From positions 16,422-80,421 of the forward strand of contig CANSUS010000009.1 in NCBI GenBank assembly GCA_947650155.1: 64,000 nucleotides of DNA, given 5' to 3'. This document shows, piece by piece, positions 17,184 through 25,809 of the stretch. The position numbers and the translations under genes are program-made. The notes under the pieces were generated by a model. The model made no database searches. It was given only the letters and a program-made list of their open reading frames with translations, and was not told the DNA's origin. Source of the stretch: an uncultured Lachnospiraceae bacterium (GTDB lineage Bacteria; Bacillota; Clostridia; Lachnospirales; Lachnospiraceae). The number at the start of each line of letters is the position of its first letter. The first letter of the stretch is position 1.

Positions 17184-17412
17184 AGAGAAAATAGAAAGAA
17201 AAGAAGGAGAACCGTTTTCTCTGGAACAGACCTTTGAGCAGTTAGAAGGCGTAATCGAGAGGTTACAGGATAATGAGATTTCTCTGGAAGAGGCTTTCAG
17301 AGAATATGAGCAGGGAATGAAGCTGCTGAAACAATGTAACGAAGCAATTGACAGGGTAGAAAAAAGAGTATTGGAAATCAGCGAAAGCGGGGAACTTTGT
17401 GAATTTGAATAA
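17173..17412 (+). CDS. xseB: Exodeoxyribonuclease VII small subunit
   Basis: A 79-residue helical protein of the usual XseB size, with FSLEQTFEQLEGVIERLQDNEISLEEAFREYEQGMKLLKQC. It binds and stabilises XseA. It overlaps the xseA end by 11 bases and the ispA start by 14, so the three are coupled. Confidence 0.95.
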   Translation: MENKEKIERKEGEPFSLEQTFEQLEGVIERLQDNEISLEEAFREYEQGMKLLKQCNEAIDRVEKRVLEISESGELCEFE

Positions 17413-18289
17413 AGAACGGTTAAAAGAACGGACAAAACAAATAGAAGAGATCATTTTCAGTTATCTTCCCAAAGAAAAAGGAGAGCAGAAGACTGTAATC
17501 GAAGCAATGAATTACAGTGTTCAGGCAGGAGGAAAAAGACTGCGTCCCATGCTCATGCAGGAAACCTATTTTATGTTTGGTGGAGACGGGGAGAGTATAT
17601 ATCCTTTTATGGCGGCGATAGAAATGATACATACCTATTCGCTTGTACATGATGATCTGCCTGCAATGGACAATGATGAATACCGGCGCGGCAAGAAAAC
17701 AACATGGGCACAGTTTGATGAATGTACGGCAATTCTGGCAGGAGATGCCCTGCTTAATTTTGCATTTGAAACAGCGCTGAAAGCGGCGAAAGGAGATCAT
17801 CCCCATATTCTCCATGCACTTTCCATCCTGGCAGCGAAAGCCGGCATCTATGGTATGATAGGCGGACAGACAGCGGATATTGAGGCGGAAAAGCAGACCG
17901 AAGTCATGGATGGGGAATCCTTACTTTTTATCCATGAGCATAAAACGGCAGCATTGATACAGGCGGCGATGATGATTGGAGCAGTTATGGCGGGAGCATC
18001 CAAAGAAGAAACGCTGCTTATTGAAAAATGTGCATATAATATCGGAATTGCCTTTCAGATTCAGGATGATATTCTGGATGTTACAAGTACTTTTGACATA
18101 CTGGGCAAGCCGATTGGAAGCGACGAGAAGAATCATAAAATGACATATGTATCGATCTATGGTTTGGAAAAGTCAAAAGAAGATGTGGAGCGTCTCAGTG
18201 AAGAAGCAATTTCTATTTTATCTTCATTTGGCAGAAGAAATCTGTTTTTGGAAGAACTGGTGAAGCAGTTGATTAACAGAGAAAAGTAA
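17399..18289 (+). CDS. ispA: Polyprenyl (farnesyl/geranyl) diphosphate synthase
   Basis: A 296-residue trans-prenyltransferase that condenses IPP with allylic diphosphates. The first Asp-rich motif is DDLPAMDND (about 83-91) and the second is QDDILD (about 222). GGKRLRPML holds the diphosphate-binding Lys/Arg. The chain length is probably C15, by family and by dxs adjacency. The start is GTG at 17399 inside xseB. Confidence 0.95.
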   Translation: MNLNKERLKERTKQIEEIIFSYLPKEKGEQKTVIEAMNYSVQAGGKRLRPMLMQETYFMFGGDGESIYPFMAAIEMIHTYSLVHDDLPAMDNDEYRRGKKTTWAQFDECTAILAGDALLNFAFETALKAAKGDHPHILHALSILAAKAGIYGMIGGQTADIEAEKQTEVMDGESLLFIHEHKTAALIQAAMMIGAVMAGASKEETLLIEKCAYNIGIAFQIQDDILDVTSTFDILGKPIGSDEKNHKMTYVSIYGLEKSKEDVERLSEEAISILSSFGRRNLFLEELVKQLINREK

Positions 18290-18303
18290 TAAGAGGAAGG
18301 TCT

Positions 18304-20169
18304 ATGTTGCTGGAACAGATAACAAAAGAAAATGATATAAAAAATGTGAATCCCGCAGATTATACGGCGCTTGCAGAAGAGATCAGGCAGTTTTTAATTG
18401 AAAAGATCAGTGTAACCGGCGGTCATTTGGGTTCTAATCTGGGTGCGGTAGAACTTACGATGGCGCTGCATTTGTCGCTGACCCTTCCTCAGGATAAGAT
18501 TATATGGGATGTGGGACATCAGTCTTATACGCATAAACTTCTGACCGGAAGGCGGGAAGGTTTTGAAACTTTGCGCAAATATGGAGGCATGAGCGGATTT
18601 CCGAAACGAAAAGAAAGTCCCTGCGACTGCTTTGACACAGGACACAGTTCTACTTCTATTTCGGCAGGGCTTGGTCTGGTTCGTGCAAGGGACATTCTTG
18701 GTGAAAATAATACCATTGTGTCCGTAATTGGAGACGGAGCGTTAACAGGCGGAATGGCATATGAAGCATTGAACAACGCTTCCAGAATGGAAACGAATTT
18801 CATTGTGGTGCTGAATGATAATAATATGTCTATTTCTGAAAATGTGGGAGGCATATCCAAATATTTAAATAATATTCGTATGGCGCCCAAATATTGGGAT
18901 ATTAAAGAAAGTATTTATTATTCCCTGCTTGGTATGCCCAAATACGGAAAACCTTTGGTGGAAGGAATCCAGCGTGCAAAAAACAGCTTTAAGCAGTTGA
19001 TAGTACCGGGCATGTTTTTTGAAGATATGGGACTTACATATTTAGGACCGGTAGACGGACATAATATTGAAGAAATGATGAGGATCTTTGGGGAAGCCAA
19101 GAAGATACGAAGAGGGGTACTGGTGCATGTGATTACAGAAAAAGGAAAGGGATATGAACCAGCCAGAAGACATCCGGCAAGATTTCATGGGACAGAACCT
19201 TTTGAGGTAGAAACAGGACTTCCTGCACATCCGCGGACCGTACCTAATTACACAGATATTTTTTCAACAGTTATGACAAAACTGGGAGACCGTGATGAGA
19301 GAATTGTGGCGATTACAGCGGCAATGCCTGATGGTACAGGTCTTAAAAGATTCCGAAATCTTTATCCGGAACGTTTTTTTGATGTGGGAATTGCGGAAGA
19401 ACATGCAGTAACCTTTGCTGCCGGACTTGCAGCGGGAGGAATGAAACCGATTGTAGCGGTCTATTCTTCTTTTTTGCAGCGTGCCTATGATCAGATCCTG
19501 CATGATGTCTGTATTCAGGATCTGCCGGTGGTATTTGCAATAGACCGTGCAGGGCTGGTGGGAAGCGACGGAGAGACGCATCAGGGGATTTTTGACCTGT
19601 CTTATTTATCTTCCATACCCAATATGCATATTATGGCGCCGAAAAATAAATGGGAACTGTCCGATATGTTAAAATTTGCCGTGAAATTCGGACATCCCAT
19701 CGCAGTTAGATATCCAAGGGGAATGGCGTTTGACGGGTTGAAAGAGTTTCGTGCGCCAATTGCGCTTGGAAAGAGCGAAATGCTCTATAAAGAATCGGAG
19801 ATTGTTCTGGTTGCAGTAGGCAGTATGGTAAAAACAGCAATAAAAGTGAGAGAAGAGTTGATAGCAAAAGGGTATTCGGCTTCTTTGGTGAATGCAAGAT
19901 TTGTAAAACCGATTGACGAAGAAATGATCTGTGAACTGTGCAAAGAACACAGACTTCTTGTGACGATGGAAGAAAATGTATCCAGCGGCGGATTCGGAGA
20001 AAGAGTCAGAGAGTATATGGCAAGTTTGGAAACAAAGACAAGTATGCTTTCCATTGCGCTCCCGGACGCTTATGTAGAGCATGGAAACGTTGAGATTCTG
20101 CGCAAAGAAGTGGGAATTGACGTGGAGAGCATTTTGAAAAAAGTAATTGAAAAATACGAAACGATATAA
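18304..20169 (+). CDS. dxs: 1-deoxy-D-xylulose-5-phosphate synthase
   Basis: A 621-residue thiamine-diphosphate enzyme that makes DXP from pyruvate and glyceraldehyde-3-phosphate, the entry to the MEP isoprenoid pathway. Motifs: GGHLGSNLGAVELT, the thiamine site GDGALTGGMAYEALNNA (about 145), the catalytic Glu in GIAEEHAVTFAAGLA (about 365), and the transketolase C-terminal domain from about 490. It sits next to ispA, so precursor and chain-elongation steps are co-expressed. Confidence 0.97.
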   Translation: MLLEQITKENDIKNVNPADYTALAEEIRQFLIEKISVTGGHLGSNLGAVELTMALHLSLTLPQDKIIWDVGHQSYTHKLLTGRREGFETLRKYGGMSGFPKRKESPCDCFDTGHSSTSISAGLGLVRARDILGENNTIVSVIGDGALTGGMAYEALNNASRMETNFIVVLNDNNMSISENVGGISKYLNNIRMAPKYWDIKESIYYSLLGMPKYGKPLVEGIQRAKNSFKQLIVPGMFFEDMGLTYLGPVDGHNIEEMMRIFGEAKKIRRGVLVHVITEKGKGYEPARRHPARFHGTEPFEVETGLPAHPRTVPNYTDIFSTVMTKLGDRDERIVAITAAMPDGTGLKRFRNLYPERFFDVGIAEEHAVTFAAGLAAGGMKPIVAVYSSFLQRAYDQILHDVCIQDLPVVFAIDRAGLVGSDGETHQGIFDLSYLSSIPNMHIMAPKNKWELSDMLKFAVKFGHPIAVRYPRGMAFDGLKEFRAPIALGKSEMLYKESEIVLVAVGSMVKTAIKVREELIAKGYSASLVNARFVKPIDEEMICELCKEHRLLVTMEENVSSGGFGERVREYMASLETKTSMLSIALPDAYVEHGNVEILRKEVGIDVESILKKVIEKYETI

Positions 20170-20211
20170 AAGTCAGATAGATAATCTGTACAGGTCAGAA
20201 TGTGAGGGGTT

Positions 20212-21096
20212 ATGAAGGAACGCTTGGACGTATTGCTGGTAAGCAAGGGCATGGCAGAATCAAGGGAGAAAGCAAAAGCCGTTATCATGTCGGGAAACGT
20301 ATTCGTGAATGGACAGAGAGAAGATAAGGCAGGATCGGTTTTTGACGAGGAAAAAATACAGATTGAAGTGAAAGGACAAGCCTTAAAATACGTAAGCCGC
20401 GGAGGGCTGAAACTGGAAAAAGCGATAGAAAGGTTTGATATTGTGCTTACAGGTAAGATTTGTATGGACATTGGCGCATCTACAGGCGGTTTTACGGATT
20501 GTATGCTTCAAAATGGTGCAAAGAAGGTTTACAGCGTAGACGTGGGGCATGGGCAGCTTGCGTGGAAACTTAGAAATGATGAAAGAGTTGTCTGTATGGA
20601 AAAAACAAATTTTCGATATCTTCTGCGGGAACAGATAGAAGATGATCTGGACTTTGCTTCCGTAGATGTTTCCTTTATTTCTCTTACGAAAATTCTGCTT
20701 CCGGCGAGAAATCTCTTAAAAGACAAAGGGCGGATTGTGTGCCTGATCAAGCCGCAGTTCGAGGCTGGAAAAGAAAAAGTCGGAAAAAAGGGAGTCGTCA
20801 GGGAGGCCGGGACGCATATGGAAGTGATCGAAAAGGTGATCGACCATGCAGACAGTCTGGGATATGATGTTCTGAATCTGGAATTTTCACCCATTAAAGG
20901 TCCGGAAGGGAATATAGAATATTTACTGTATATTGAAAAGAATTCGGATAGAGTAAAAGAAACCCGGGAGATCACAGAAGTGGAAGCACAGGATTTATTA
21001 AGACAAATCCGGGAAAAAGAAAGCGGGCTTTCTAAAAGTGATGAAATGCAGAAAATGATTTTAAATACGGTGAAATCGGCACATGAAACACTTTAA
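20212..21096 (+). CDS. tlyA: TlyA family rRNA 2'-O-methyltransferase
   Basis: A 294-residue protein with an N-terminal S4 RNA-binding domain (ERLDVLLVSKGMAESREKAK; NVFVNGQ) and a C-terminal FtsJ/RrmJ-type Rossmann domain with the SAM site DIGASTGGFTDCML (about 86-99). TlyA of mycobacteria methylates 16S and 23S rRNA and was once called hemolysin. The place between dxs and recN matches B. subtilis yqxC. Confidence 0.93.
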   Translation: MKERLDVLLVSKGMAESREKAKAVIMSGNVFVNGQREDKAGSVFDEEKIQIEVKGQALKYVSRGGLKLEKAIERFDIVLTGKICMDIGASTGGFTDCMLQNGAKKVYSVDVGHGQLAWKLRNDERVVCMEKTNFRYLLREQIEDDLDFASVDVSFISLTKILLPARNLLKDKGRIVCLIKPQFEAGKEKVGKKGVVREAGTHMEVIEKVIDHADSLGYDVLNLEFSPIKGPEGNIEYLLYIEKNSDRVKETREITEVEAQDLLRQIREKESGLSKSDEMQKMILNTVKSAHETL

Positions 21097-21134
21097 GATG
21101 AAAAGGGTACGAAGTACGGAAAGGCATGTGGAAG

Positions 21135-21977
21135 ATGCAGCATTTTTATATTGTAACAAACAGACATAAAGATCCTGAGTTAAAGGTGACAGAACGGATC
21201 AGAAGTTATATAGAAGAAAGAGGCGGCAGCTGTATTGTGCAGGTGAAAGAACCCAGTCCGCAGACAAAGGCGGAAATCACTGATGATATAGAATGTATGC
21301 TTGTGATCGGCGGAGACGGCACCATGCTTCAGGCTGCAAGGGATACGGTGGAAAAGAGGATTCCAATGCTGGGGATCAATATGGGAACAGTAGGCTACCT
21401 TACAGAAGTGGAACTGCCGGGAATTGAAAATGCATTGGAAAAACTTTTTTTGGATGAATATGAACTGGAAGAACGTATGATGTTGATTGGCGTCATAAAA
21501 AAAGAAGGAAATGATCCGCAGGAAGATTGGGCATTAAACGATATTGCCATTACCAGGTGCGGTTCTTTGCAGGTCATTCAATATAGTATTTATGTAAATG
21601 ACCTTTTTTTATATTCTTACAGTGCTGACGGTGTTTTGGTTTCAACTCCGACCGGTTCCACAGGATACAATCTTTCGGCGGGAGGACCCATTGTAGAACC
21701 CAAAGCTAAACTTTTAATGATTACGCCGATCTGTCCTCATACATTGAATACGAGAAGTATCATCCTGTCGGCGGAAGATCGTATTGAAATTAAGATTGAG
21801 GCAGGCAGGGAAGGTGAAAAACTGGAAGTAGAGGCCAATTTTGACGGCAGCCATAAGGTTACACTCAGGACGGAGGACAGGATTGAAATCCGACAGTCTG
21901 AGAAAAAAACGGACATCGTGAAATTAAGCAATGCCAGTTTTCTGGAAGTATTACATAAAAAAATGAATGAGAAATAA
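21135..21977 (+). CDS. nadK: NAD kinase
   Basis: An ATP- or polyphosphate-dependent kinase making NADP from NAD, 280 residues. The family signature GGDGTMLQAAR (about 58-68) and the second motif NDIAITR / TPTGSTGYNLSAGGPIV are complete. An ATG at 21126 is in frame, but the ribosome site GGAAAGG (21118-21124) is only one base from it and 10 bases from the ATG at 21135, which I prefer (MQHFYIVTNRHKD). Confidence 0.95.
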   Translation: MQHFYIVTNRHKDPELKVTERIRSYIEERGGSCIVQVKEPSPQTKAEITDDIECMLVIGGDGTMLQAARDTVEKRIPMLGINMGTVGYLTEVELPGIENALEKLFLDEYELEERMMLIGVIKKEGNDPQEDWALNDIAITRCGSLQVIQYSIYVNDLFLYSYSADGVLVSTPTGSTGYNLSAGGPIVEPKAKLLMITPICPHTLNTRSIILSAEDRIEIKIEAGREGEKLEVEANFDGSHKVTLRTEDRIEIRQSEKKTDIVKLSNASFLEVLHKKMNEK

Positions 21978-21997
21978 GAATTTGCAGGGGAACACGG

Positions 21998-22450
21998 ATG
22001 AAAAGGTCGCGACATGCTAAGATTGTGGAACTGATTGAAAAATATGATATTGAAACACAGGAAGATCTGGCAGAGTTTTTAAAGGAAGCCGGATTTCAGG
22101 TAACCCAGGCAACCGTATCAAGAGATATTCGTGAATTGCAGTTATCCAAAATCCCTGCCGGAGACGGAAAACAGAAGTACGTCGTATTAAGACAGGATGA
22201 CAGCCATCTTGTGGATAAATATATACGAGTATTAAAAGACGGTCTGCTTTCTATGGATATGGCGCAGAATATTCTTGTGATCAAAACCGTTTCCGGAATG
22301 GCAAGTGCGGTAGCAGTTGCTGTGGATGCTATGAAATTTAAAGAAATCGTAGGCAGTATTGCAGGGGATGATACGATTATGATGGCAGTAAAAACGATAG
22401 AAGATACGAAGACTGTTATGGACAAGATCCATAAAATGCTTGAAAGTTAA
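21998..22450 (+). CDS. argR: Arginine repressor
   Basis: A 150-residue ArgR/AhrC: N-terminal winged helix (KIVELIEKYDIETQEDLAEFLKEAGF; QATVSRDIRELQL) and C-terminal arginine-binding hexamerisation domain with GDDTIMMAV. It controls arginine synthesis and catabolism genes elsewhere. Its position before recN is conserved from Bacillus to Clostridia. Confidence 0.97.
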   Translation: MKRSRHAKIVELIEKYDIETQEDLAEFLKEAGFQVTQATVSRDIRELQLSKIPAGDGKQKYVVLRQDDSHLVDKYIRVLKDGLLSMDMAQNILVIKTVSGMASAVAVAVDAMKFKEIVGSIAGDDTIMMAVKTIEDTKTVMDKIHKMLES

Positions 22451-22528
22451 AGCCTTTTGTAAGAAGTCTGTTGAGAGAAGAATGGTTTGGCGGAGAGAAA
22501 TCAACGGATGATGAAAAGGAGTGAAAAA

Positions 22529-24214
22529 ATGCTGGTAAGTCTACATGTAAAAAATCTGGCACTGATTGATGAAACGGAAGTATTTTTTGGCGAAGGATTA
22601 AACATCCTTTCGGGAGAAACCGGTGCCGGTAAATCCATTATTATAGGTTCTGTCAATCTGGCGCTTGGTGCAAAAGCGGACAAAGAACTGATACGAACAG
22701 GAGCGGAATATGCTTCCGTAGAACTGGTATTTCAGGTGAAGGAGGAAAATTTTGACAAACTTTCGGATTTGGAAATCCCTGTGGAAGAAGACGGGATTCT
22801 TATTATACAAAGGAGGATTCAGCCGACAAGGAGTATTTGTAAAGTAAACGGCGAAACGGTTACGGCAAAACAGGTAAAAGAACTTGCAGAGTTTCTGATA
22901 GACATTCACGGGCAGCATGAACACCAATCGCTGCTTCATAAAAAAAAGCATTTGGAAATTTTGGATGATTATTCCGGTGAAAAAATCCATAAATTAAAAG
23001 AAGAACTGCGAAAAGACTTTAAAATTTACGAGTCGTATAAAAAGGAACTGGAGGAGTCTTCTTTAGACGAAGAGGCAAGAAGAAGAGAGTTGGCGCTTGC
23101 AGAATTTGAAGCGGAGGAAATCTCGGAGGCGTCCCTGATTCCGGGAGAAGATGAAGAACTGGAAAAAGAATATCGGAAAATGGTGAACAGTCAAAAAATT
23201 ACGGAAGCGCTTTCCACAGCATATGGCTGTCTGAATTCTGAAGACGGACTGGGAGCGTCAGGACAAATAAGCAGAGCGCTGAAAGAAATAAAAGCGGTAG
23301 TATCCTATGATGAAGAAGTGGTGCCTTTACAGGATATTCTGGAAGATATTGACAGTATGCTGACCGATTTAAACCATAATTTTACAAGACTTATGGACGA
23401 CAGAGAGTTCGATGAAAAGGCGTTTCGACAAACGGAAGAGAGATTGAACTTATTGAATCATTTAAAATCCAAATATGGAAAAACTTTGGAAGAAGTTATT
23501 ACCTACGGCGAAGAGATACAGGCAAAGGCGGATAAACTGTCAGATTATGAGAATTATCAGAAAGATCTGGAAGAAAAGGTGAAAGGAACTCGCAAAAAGG
23601 TACTGGAGGACTGTGAAAAAGTTTCTAAAGTCCGTAAGGACTGCGCCGTCAAACTGGAAAAGCAGATGAAGAGTGCATTGATCGATTTAAATTTTCTGGA
23701 GGTTCAGTTTGAGATTCAGGTACGGCCCGATGAAAAAAATGTTCATGCGGACGGATACGATGAAGTGGAATTTATGATTAGTACCAATCCGGGTGAAAGT
23801 ATAAAAGCGCTTGGCATGATAGCAAGCGGTGGTGAACTTTCCAGAATTATGCTTGCGCTTAAGACGGTTTTGGCGAAAAAAGATAAAACAGACACTCTTA
23901 TTTTTGATGAAATTGATGCAGGTATCAGCGGAAAGACGGCGTGGAAAGTTTCTGAAAAGCTTGGGATTTTAGGTCAGGAACATCAGGTTATATGTATCAC
24001 CCATCTTCCGCAGATTGCAGCGATGGCTGATAATCACTATTTGATCGAAAAAAGTGTGGGAAATAAAAAAACAACGACTTCGATCAGGGAAATAAAGGAA
24101 GAGGAAAGCATAAGAGAACTTGCAAGACTGTTAGGCAGTGAAGAAATCACCAATACTGCTCTGTCAAATGCAAAAGAATTGAAGGAATTGGCAGCAAAGA
24201 CAAAACAATCCTAA
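22529..24214 (+). CDS. recN: DNA repair protein RecN
   Basis: A 561-residue SMC-like ATPase acting in double-strand-break repair. It has Walker A GETGAGKSIIIG (near residue 30), long coiled-coil arms (about 160-370), GGELSRIMLALK signature and Walker B LIFDEIDAGISG. The ATG at 22529 follows AAGGAG by six bases and begins the conserved MLVSLHVKNLALID; the frame is open further upstream from a TTG with no comparable ribosome site. Confidence 0.96.
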   Translation: MLVSLHVKNLALIDETEVFFGEGLNILSGETGAGKSIIIGSVNLALGAKADKELIRTGAEYASVELVFQVKEENFDKLSDLEIPVEEDGILIIQRRIQPTRSICKVNGETVTAKQVKELAEFLIDIHGQHEHQSLLHKKKHLEILDDYSGEKIHKLKEELRKDFKIYESYKKELEESSLDEEARRRELALAEFEAEEISEASLIPGEDEELEKEYRKMVNSQKITEALSTAYGCLNSEDGLGASGQISRALKEIKAVVSYDEEVVPLQDILEDIDSMLTDLNHNFTRLMDDREFDEKAFRQTEERLNLLNHLKSKYGKTLEEVITYGEEIQAKADKLSDYENYQKDLEEKVKGTRKKVLEDCEKVSKVRKDCAVKLEKQMKSALIDLNFLEVQFEIQVRPDEKNVHADGYDEVEFMISTNPGESIKALGMIASGGELSRIMLALKTVLAKKDKTDTLIFDEIDAGISGKTAWKVSEKLGILGQEHQVICITHLPQIAAMADNHYLIEKSVGNKKTTTSIREIKEEESIRELARLLGSEEITNTALSNAKELKELAAKTKQS

Positions 24215-24240
24215 TTGAAATTATTTTTTTGTCACATAAT

Positions 24241-24297
24241 AAAAGGGACAAACTTACGAGATATTGCTTGGGCAATATACGTCAGTTGTCCTTTTTT
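24241..24297 (+). terminator. Strong intrinsic terminator after recN
   Basis: A long hairpin: AAAAGGGACAA (24241-24251) pairs with TTGTCCTTTTTT (24286-24297). It continues through ACTTACG/CGTCAGT and the inner stem ATATTGC/GCAATAT with a 4-base loop. The T run follows directly. Confidence 0.9.
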
Positions 24298-24355
24298 GTA
24301 TGGATAATAAATGACCGTTTGGCGGTTTTAGTATTTAGGAAAGAGATGTGACAAA

Positions 24356-25648
24356 ATGAGAGAAAGAGCTAAACTGCGCAGACAACTTAAAAGATGGATA
24401 CTATACTGGGGAATTATTGCATCTGCACTGATGATAATTGGAATTATTTTGTATACATGGTGGGCGCAGATCCCGGGAATGATCCGCATTAAGGCAGGTG
24501 TGGATGAAACCTTTGATTTTCACGTACCTGCCTCAGGAGAAGTTTATCTGGAAGCCGTAGAAGTAGGGGAATTTGACCATTTGTCAAAGCCGGAAAAACT
24601 GAAACTGGATTTAGGAAAAAAGATTACATTAAAATCGGATACATTGCAGACTTATCAAATGAGTGTGAAACTTTTTGGAATTATGCCAATCAAACAGGTA
24701 AGCATCCAGGTAATTGAAGACAGGATGGTGATACCGGCGGGAGTGCCAATTGGGATTTATGTAGAAACGAAAGGCGTTTTAGTGGTGGGAATAGGAGAAT
24801 TTAAGTCAGGTGACGGATTAGCCTGCGCCCCATCCAAATATATTTTGAAGCCCGGAGACTATATATTAAAAGTAAATGACGTCATTGTAGAAGGTAAAAA
24901 GCAATTTATGGATCTGATAGAAGAAAACGGTGAAAAGGAATTAATGCTTACTGTTGAAAGAGGAGAGGAACTGATGCGGCTGCAGGTTACGCCAAGGGAA
25001 AACCGCAATGGAGAGGCAAAGCTTGGAATATGGGTAAGAGATAATGCTCAGGGAATTGGTACGCTTACATTTATTGATGAGGCCGGTAATTTTGGGGCAT
25101 TGGGTCATGGCATCAATGATGTGGATACCAGTACCCTTATGGAGTTAGAGGAAGGGCTTTTGTATAATACCAACATTATTTCAGTTAAAAAAGGAAGCAA
25201 TGGTTCACCGGGAGAACTTACAGGCATGATTTCCTATTCGGAAAGAAACGTAATCGGAACGATCAGTGATAATACTTCCGCGGGGATTTTCGGTCTTTGT
25301 GATACGTCCAGGATAAACAGTCTGGAGGATATGCTGATGATACCCATTGGACTGAAACAGGATATTCATCCGGGAAATGCGCAGGTCATATGCACCGTAG
25401 GCGACTCCAGGGAATATTATGACATTGAAATAACAGAAGTAAGGCTGGATCATGACAATGTAAACAGAGGAATTGTCATAAAAATAACAGACGATGAACT
25501 GCTGTCACTTACAGGAGGGATTGTGCAGGGAATGAGCGGCAGTCCCATCATTCAGGATGGAAAACTGATCGGAGCCGTTACCCATGTACTTGTTCAGGAT
25601 TCCACGAAAGGATATGGAATATTTATTGAAAATATGTTGGAACATTAA
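24356..25648 (+). CDS. spoIVB: SpoIVB peptidase
   Basis: A 430-residue S55-family serine protease secreted from the forespore to trigger pro-sigma-K processing. It has an N-terminal membrane anchor (about 16-33), a PDZ domain (about 125-215), the catalytic His in FGALGHGIND, and the nucleophile Ser in GIVQGMSGSPII. It lies after the recN terminator, so it has its own promoter (forespore sigma factor expected; no clear box seen). GAAAGAGATG precedes the ATG. The usual next gene, spo0A, is missing. Confidence 0.97.
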   Translation: MRERAKLRRQLKRWILYWGIIASALMIIGIILYTWWAQIPGMIRIKAGVDETFDFHVPASGEVYLEAVEVGEFDHLSKPEKLKLDLGKKITLKSDTLQTYQMSVKLFGIMPIKQVSIQVIEDRMVIPAGVPIGIYVETKGVLVVGIGEFKSGDGLACAPSKYILKPGDYILKVNDVIVEGKKQFMDLIEENGEKELMLTVERGEELMRLQVTPRENRNGEAKLGIWVRDNAQGIGTLTFIDEAGNFGALGHGINDVDTSTLMELEEGLLYNTNIISVKKGSNGSPGELTGMISYSERNVIGTISDNTSAGIFGLCDTSRINSLEDMLMIPIGLKQDIHPGNAQVICTVGDSREYYDIEITEVRLDHDNVNRGIVIKITDDELLSLTGGIVQGMSGSPIIQDGKLIGAVTHVLVQDSTKGYGIFIENMLEH

Positions 25649-25652
25649 AGGA

Positions 25653-25696
25653 ATAACAAAAAGAAAAAAGGGCTGTCCCTTTTTTCTTTTTGTTAT
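25653..25696. terminator. Perfect 20-bp stem terminator after spoIVB
   Basis: Positions 25653-25672 and 25677-25696 are exact reverse complements, with the four-base loop CTGT. The arms are almost purely purine and pyrimidine, so a T-rich tail is present on either strand. Confidence 0.92.
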
Positions 25697-25700
25697 AAAG

Positions 25701-25728
25701 TTGTAATAAAGAGCATAATTTCTATACA
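25701..25728 (+). promoter_or_regulatory. Possible promoter of the MMPL-GLUG operon
   Basis: TTGTAA (25701-25706), 16 bases, TATACA (25723-25728), directly after the spoIVB terminator. The -10 is imperfect. Confidence 0.35.
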
Positions 25729-25809
25729 TTTTCAGTAAATTGTTAATTGAAAACTAAAGACAAAGGATTATACTATATCGTTAGAAGAATTGATCTGGAG
25801 GAATTTTAC

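Noticed and set aside
20212..21096. Reading tlyA as a hemolysin
   Set aside because: The old name rests on the Brachyspira phenotype. S4 plus FtsJ-type SAM domains and the housekeeping context point to rRNA methylation.
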